In this document: positions 60,487 to 64,000 of the stretch, piece after piece
How positions within the stretch are numbered: the stretch's first letter is position 1
Layout: each line of letters begins with the position of its first letter
Origin: Phanerodontia chrysosporium
Taxonomy: Eukaryota; Basidiomycota; Agaricomycetes; Polyporales; Phanerochaetaceae
Direction of reading: 5' to 3'
NCBI GenBank assembly: GCA_001910725.1
Contig: MJGA01000014.1
Location: forward strand, 806,001-870,000
Length of the DNA stretch: 64,000 nucleotides
Made by a program: the position numbers and the translations under genes
Notes under the pieces: generated by a model
What the model was told of the DNA's origin: nothing
Database searches by the model: none
Seen by the model: only the letters and a program-made list of their open reading frames with translations

Positions 60487-60559
60487 AGGAAACCGCTGAT
60501 GAGTCTTCACGACGAAAGCTCAGCGCGACACAACAGTGTCGGCTGCCTTCGGTTTTCCT
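60487..60559 (+). ncRNA. Type I hammerhead ribozyme
   Basis: Self-cleaving RNA motif. Stem I: AGGAAACCG (60487-60495) pairs with CGGTTTTCCT (60550-60559), 9 bp with one bulged U. Core CTGATGA at 60496-60502. Stem II GTC/GAC (60503-60505, 60511-60513) with loop TTCAC. Core GAAA at 60514-60517. Stem III 60518-60547: G518-C547, a small internal loop, 521-524 with 542-545, then 526-531 with 536-541 and loop AACA. The residues before stem I' are CTT, a legal NUH site, so cleavage would fall after 60549. Hammerheads are known in Penelope-like elements, and it sits on the same strand as the RT, 755 nt downstream. Confidence 0.82.
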
Positions 60560-60609
60560 GTGAAGCATTCCGCGCTCGCCGCTCGCTACGCTCGCGTCTC
60601 GCGCCCCCC

Positions 60610-60630
60610 AAACCCTAAACCCTAAAAACC
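60610..60630. repeat. Telomere-like repeats
   Basis: AAACCCTAAACCCTAAAAACC: about three CCCTAAA units, 51 nt downstream of the hammerhead. They overlap the 3' end of the minus-strand gene. Confidence 0.7.
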
Positions 60631-63600
60631 GACCGGGCTAGACGTCGTCGGAGTCGAGCGTCCCGCTCTCTCTTTTGCGCTGCAACGCGCTCGTCCAGCT
60701 CCTCCTGAGAACGCGCAGAGGCCTCAGAGCCGTCACCATCGTTCTTCTTCTGCCTCTTCATAGCGGCCTGCGCCATGAACTGCTTCAACTCGTCGTCGAG
60801 CTCGATCGCGTCGTCTCCGCTCTCGAACGCGGCCGAGGAGACATCGGAAGAGCCCTCGCTGTCGCCACCCACGTCTTCATACTCGTCTGAGGAATCGGAT
60901 GCCCAGTCATCCCCACCAACAACATAGCCTGTGGAACCACGAGCTTCACGTCGACGAGATGAGTAGTCGACGACTTCCTCCTCCTCCTCAGGCTCCGCTC
61001 TCCGCTTAGGCTTGGGCTTAGGCTTGGGCTTGGGATTGGAGGTAGGCGTTGCATTATCATCGCCCTTGGCCTTGCCCTGGGGTTTGCCGGCTGCATCATC
61101 TTCGCCCTCGCTGTCCTGCACTACCTGCTCGTTCATCTCGATGTCCTCGCTGACCTGGTCTCGATCCTCATTCGCGGCGACGAGTTCGCTGTCGCCATCG
61201 CTGGCCTCCTCATGCGGCTCCCTTTCGTAGCGCGCCTTCTTCTTGTCCGGAGAGCGAACGATGGACCCGCTCCTGGCCAATCTCGAAGCCGGGGTCTCAG
61301 ACCTTTCGAGCGGCGAAGAGGAGGTGGCAAACTTTCGCTTCTTCGGAGTCGAAGGGGCCTCCGCGACAGCCGTGTCCTCGCTCTGCTGGGCAGCTGCGTC
61401 CTGCACGAAGACGCGCGGTTGGCCGACGAACACCTCAAACGACCTTGGCACGACGCGAGTCGTGCTCGCGGCCCCTTCGCTGGCCTGACCAGTCCCGGTG
61501 GATGTTGATGCCGATGGCGCTGCGGGTGGGGTATAGGTGAATGGGAGTCGAGGGGGACCATCTGGATTGGGAGACGTGAGGGCGTTGAGATTCCAAGGAC
61601 AGTTGTTGTCGTAGTCGACGACAGTTCGAAGACCCTGCGTGGGCAACTCGAACATGTTCCAAAACTTCGTGGGGTCAAAGTATTTGGACTCGTCGAGCTT
61701 CTTCTGGAGGACGTCCTTGCGCTCCTTCTCAGGGTGCTTGTCGAGCAGCTGAAGACGGATCTTCTCGATCTCGTGCTTGTGCTGCATGTTAGCCATGAGA
61801 GCCTATGTTCACCTTCAGAGAACGTCTCAAGAAATCACATGGAGAAAGGTCTTACTGCGAAAAACGCCTGCGCGGCAAAGAAAACACCTTGCGAAACAGA
61901 GCGGGGCATGACCTGCAAGGTCTCGGGGTTGAAGGCAGAGGCGGCGGCGAGACTGAGTGCCTTCTGGACGGGAGCCAAGATCCGCTCCTTCTCAGCGACA
62001 ATCAACGCACGGCGAGTGAGCCAAAAGGTGGCTTCGTGAGAGACGGGCGCCGCCCAGTCGACCTCTTGCTCGGTCAAAATGACGCGCTCGTCATCTGGCC
62101 AACGCCATTCGCGTGCTGTGATCATGACACGGCCTCCGCGTTTGAGAGTGGACCTGCAGTACTTGTCGAGCGCATCCTGCAGGAGGTCGCGGGTCTTGCG
62201 GAATTGTATGGTGTCCTTCATCTTCTTGAGGACGATCTTCCAGTACGCGTGTTCGAAATGCAGGGAGATGAGCAAGTCCTTGACGATACTGCGAGCGGAG
62301 TTACTGCCAATAGCCGGATAGTTGTAATGAATGCGGAGTAACCACTGCGCAGGGACGCTGTTGGGAAGAGGCGAGTAAATGTGAGATTCCTTCCAGCGTC
62401 GTTCAGCAGCTCTGCCGACGATGAAGCTGTCGATGATCGACTTGCAGGTTTTGATGTCCTCGGCGATGGCCTCGACCGTCTTCAGCAGAGGGAGGTTGTT
62501 TGGGTTGATCCATTCGCGATAGGGGGCGATGTCGACGAACCCAGACTCGGCAACGAAGTCGCGCTCGTCCTTGGCGTCGTCCTTCGCTTTGCCCTTGCCC
62601 TTCGCCGGGTTGGTCTTGGTAACCTCCCTGGACGCGCCGGGTTTGGCCGCAGACCGCTTGCCCGAGGTCGAGCTACTTGCGGTCGTCGGAAACGAGGTTG
62701 CTTTACTCGACGCCGTGGCTTTAGATGACGTCGCCATCTTCACGCCAGGCATCTTCTGCCGAACCGCCGCTTTCTGACTGGAGCTCTTCCTACGCTCTGC
62801 CTTCGCCTTTCCCGTTGGCTTCTCGATATCGATGTCCATGTCGTATTCGTTCTCGTTCTCGTCCGCGAGCTCGTCCTCGCCCTCGTCCATGTCGTCGTCT
62901 TCGTGCTCATCGACAGCGGGCTCGTCGTCGTCGCTGCTACTGTCGGCTTCCCCCTCACTGGTCACGTCCCCTTCACCATTGTCGACGATCTTGGGCTCGA
63001 CGCCAGGAACGTAGTCATCGTCTGGGTTGACGACGTTAACGTCGGGGACGATGCCGAGTTCCTCCTTCTTGCCAGCTTTCCGCCGATTGAGGTTGAAGAT
63101 AGAGGCGATGGCCGCGTTGTACCGGTCGTTCATTATGGACTGTTCTGCGCGACGGCGAGTATACATTTGTTTGCCCTCGTTGAGGTCGATGTCTGGGCTG
63201 AGGATCCAACGATCCATCAGGACGTTGACTTGGACCTTCCTGTCGACGAGGCGCGGGGGCAACTTGTCAGCCTCGATGGTGAGCTCGTAGAGCACGATAG
63301 GGCATGCGTTGAATAATGTCCATAGTAGCTACGCTCAATGTGATTAAACCAATGATAGTTGGTTTCATATGATAGGAAGGTGCTTACTTCTTTTCGCGCG
63401 CGATCGCTTGCACGAAGTTCGATGCCGCTATTCGGGTTCATGAGAGCGCGACCGGCGGCATCCGAGACATCGCGCGCGACGAGAGGGGAGCTGTTGGATT
63501 TGCGGACGAGCGTAGGGATACTCGGGTCAATCATGGTGCAGGCCTTGTTCGGGATACGAAGTTAGCTCTCCAATTCAGATGGTACGTGCAACTAAACAGC

Positions 63601-64000
63601 GAAAAGGCAAGGCATCCCCGACCGCTGCTCGAACAGCGGTCGGGAAATGTGTCCTATTGTGCAGTACGAGACAGTGGGTATCGCTCCGACCGCTGCTTGA
63701 GCAGCGATCGGGCAAATACATCGTCACGCGACTTGGCGAAACGACATCGTGTCCCCGACCGCTGCGCGAACAGCGGTCGGGGTAATCGACCGCCATGACA
63801 CTCTCGTGGAATGGTGTATGTGCCCGACCGCTGCACGAGCAGCGATCGGAGTGATGCCTTCGATTCGTGTCACAGTCGAGGACTACAAACGAGATGACTC
63901 ACCAGTGCGATACCTTCTTGCGCAAGGTCAAGTCGACGCATGATGTCCTCAATGAAGCTGTAGGACGGCAGGGGCATCCTCGCGACGTAGCTCTCAGGGT
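60615..64000 (-). CDS. Large acidic/basic nuclear-type protein, 5' end outside window
   Basis: Exons 63903->64000, 63388-63543, 61856-63328 and 60615-61802, all in phase. Pieces in order: MPLPSYSFIEDIMRRLDLAQ; RKSNSSPLVARDVSDAAGRA; ELTIEADKLPPRLVDRKVQV; an acidic stretch (DEHEDDDMDEGEDEL); basic, Ser-rich linkers; a folded helical block (YREWINPNNLPLLKTVEAIA, WLLRIHYNYPAIGSNSARSI, EREVDWAAPVSHEATFWL-like); then a charged tail with NPKPKPKPKPKRR and TPKKRK, likely nuclear signals. No domain recognised. The stop comes from the telomere-like repeat (TTTAGGGTTTAG). In the next frame TLDSDDV then TAG at 60638 may be the true end. Intron 1 is 359 nt and holds palindrome array D. Confidence 0.6.
63618..63849. 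repeat. Palindrome array D (4 copies, in an intron)
   Basis: Copies start at 63618, 63686, 63755 and 63824, spacing 68, 69 and 69 nt. Variant half CCGACCGCTGC. Lies inside a 359-nt intron of the gene that runs off the window, without the flanking arm sequence of arrays A-C. Confidence 0.95.

Noticed and set aside
54598..63849. CRISPR-like appearance of the regularly spaced repeats
   Set aside because: Repeats are full palindromes, spacers are shared between arrays, there are no cas genes and the host is eukaryotic.

Overview
The window looks like nuclear DNA of a basidiomycete fungus, most likely an Agaricomycete; Polyporales is only my guess. Reasons: genes are broken by many 40-60 nt introns with GTRNGT donors and YAG acceptors. 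Families typical of Agaricomycetes are present (DUF6533 membrane proteins, DUF6532-like protein, F-box/leucine-rich proteins, GMC oxidoreductase, S28 peptidase). All gene models are read by eye from splice signals, reading frame and remembered family motifs; no search was run.

Layout. 1-48 kb is ordinary, fairly gene-dense euchromatin. It holds an F-box-like C-terminus, an unnamed minus-strand protein, the actin-binding protein Abp1, a mitochondrial carrier, two DUF6533 paralogues, a single-pass membrane protein with a long extracellular domain, an SDR, the dolichyl-phosphate glucosyltransferase ALG5, a ZNF511-like zinc-finger protein and a convergent pair of F-box proteins. These are followed by a DAO-type FAD oxidoreductase, the sorting receptor VPS10, a GMC oxidoreductase, coronin, the glycine cleavage T-protein GCV1, an S28 serine carboxypeptidase and a coiled-coil protein. 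Housekeeping roles (actin patches, N-glycan precursor synthesis, vacuolar sorting, one-carbon metabolism) are mixed with secreted or membrane oxidoreductases and peptidases; I see no biosynthetic cluster.

From about 48 kb to the end the character changes to a mosaic of mobile and repeat DNA that looks subtelomeric. In order it holds a truncated Ulp1-like ORF with 39-bp tandem repeats, a DUF6532-like gene cut by an LTR-type element that carries gag but no pol, and a truncated acidic protein gene. Then comes a 3.9-kb structure of long inverted arms with two intact, oppositely oriented copies of an unrecognised ~180-residue gene. It is followed by a 5'-truncated Penelope-like reverse transcriptase, a well-formed type I hammerhead ribozyme, CCCTAA-like repeats, and a large minus-strand gene running off the window.

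Two things stand out. First, 15 copies of a 26-nt palindrome occur in four arrays with 58-77 nt spacing, three in the inverted-arm element and one inside an unusually long intron of the last gene. Second, conserved genes between 10 and 43 kb repeatedly show single-base losses, mostly in G/C runs, that shift the frame exactly where family motifs continue in the next frame; this pattern suggests consensus sequence errors rather than a string of pseudogenes.
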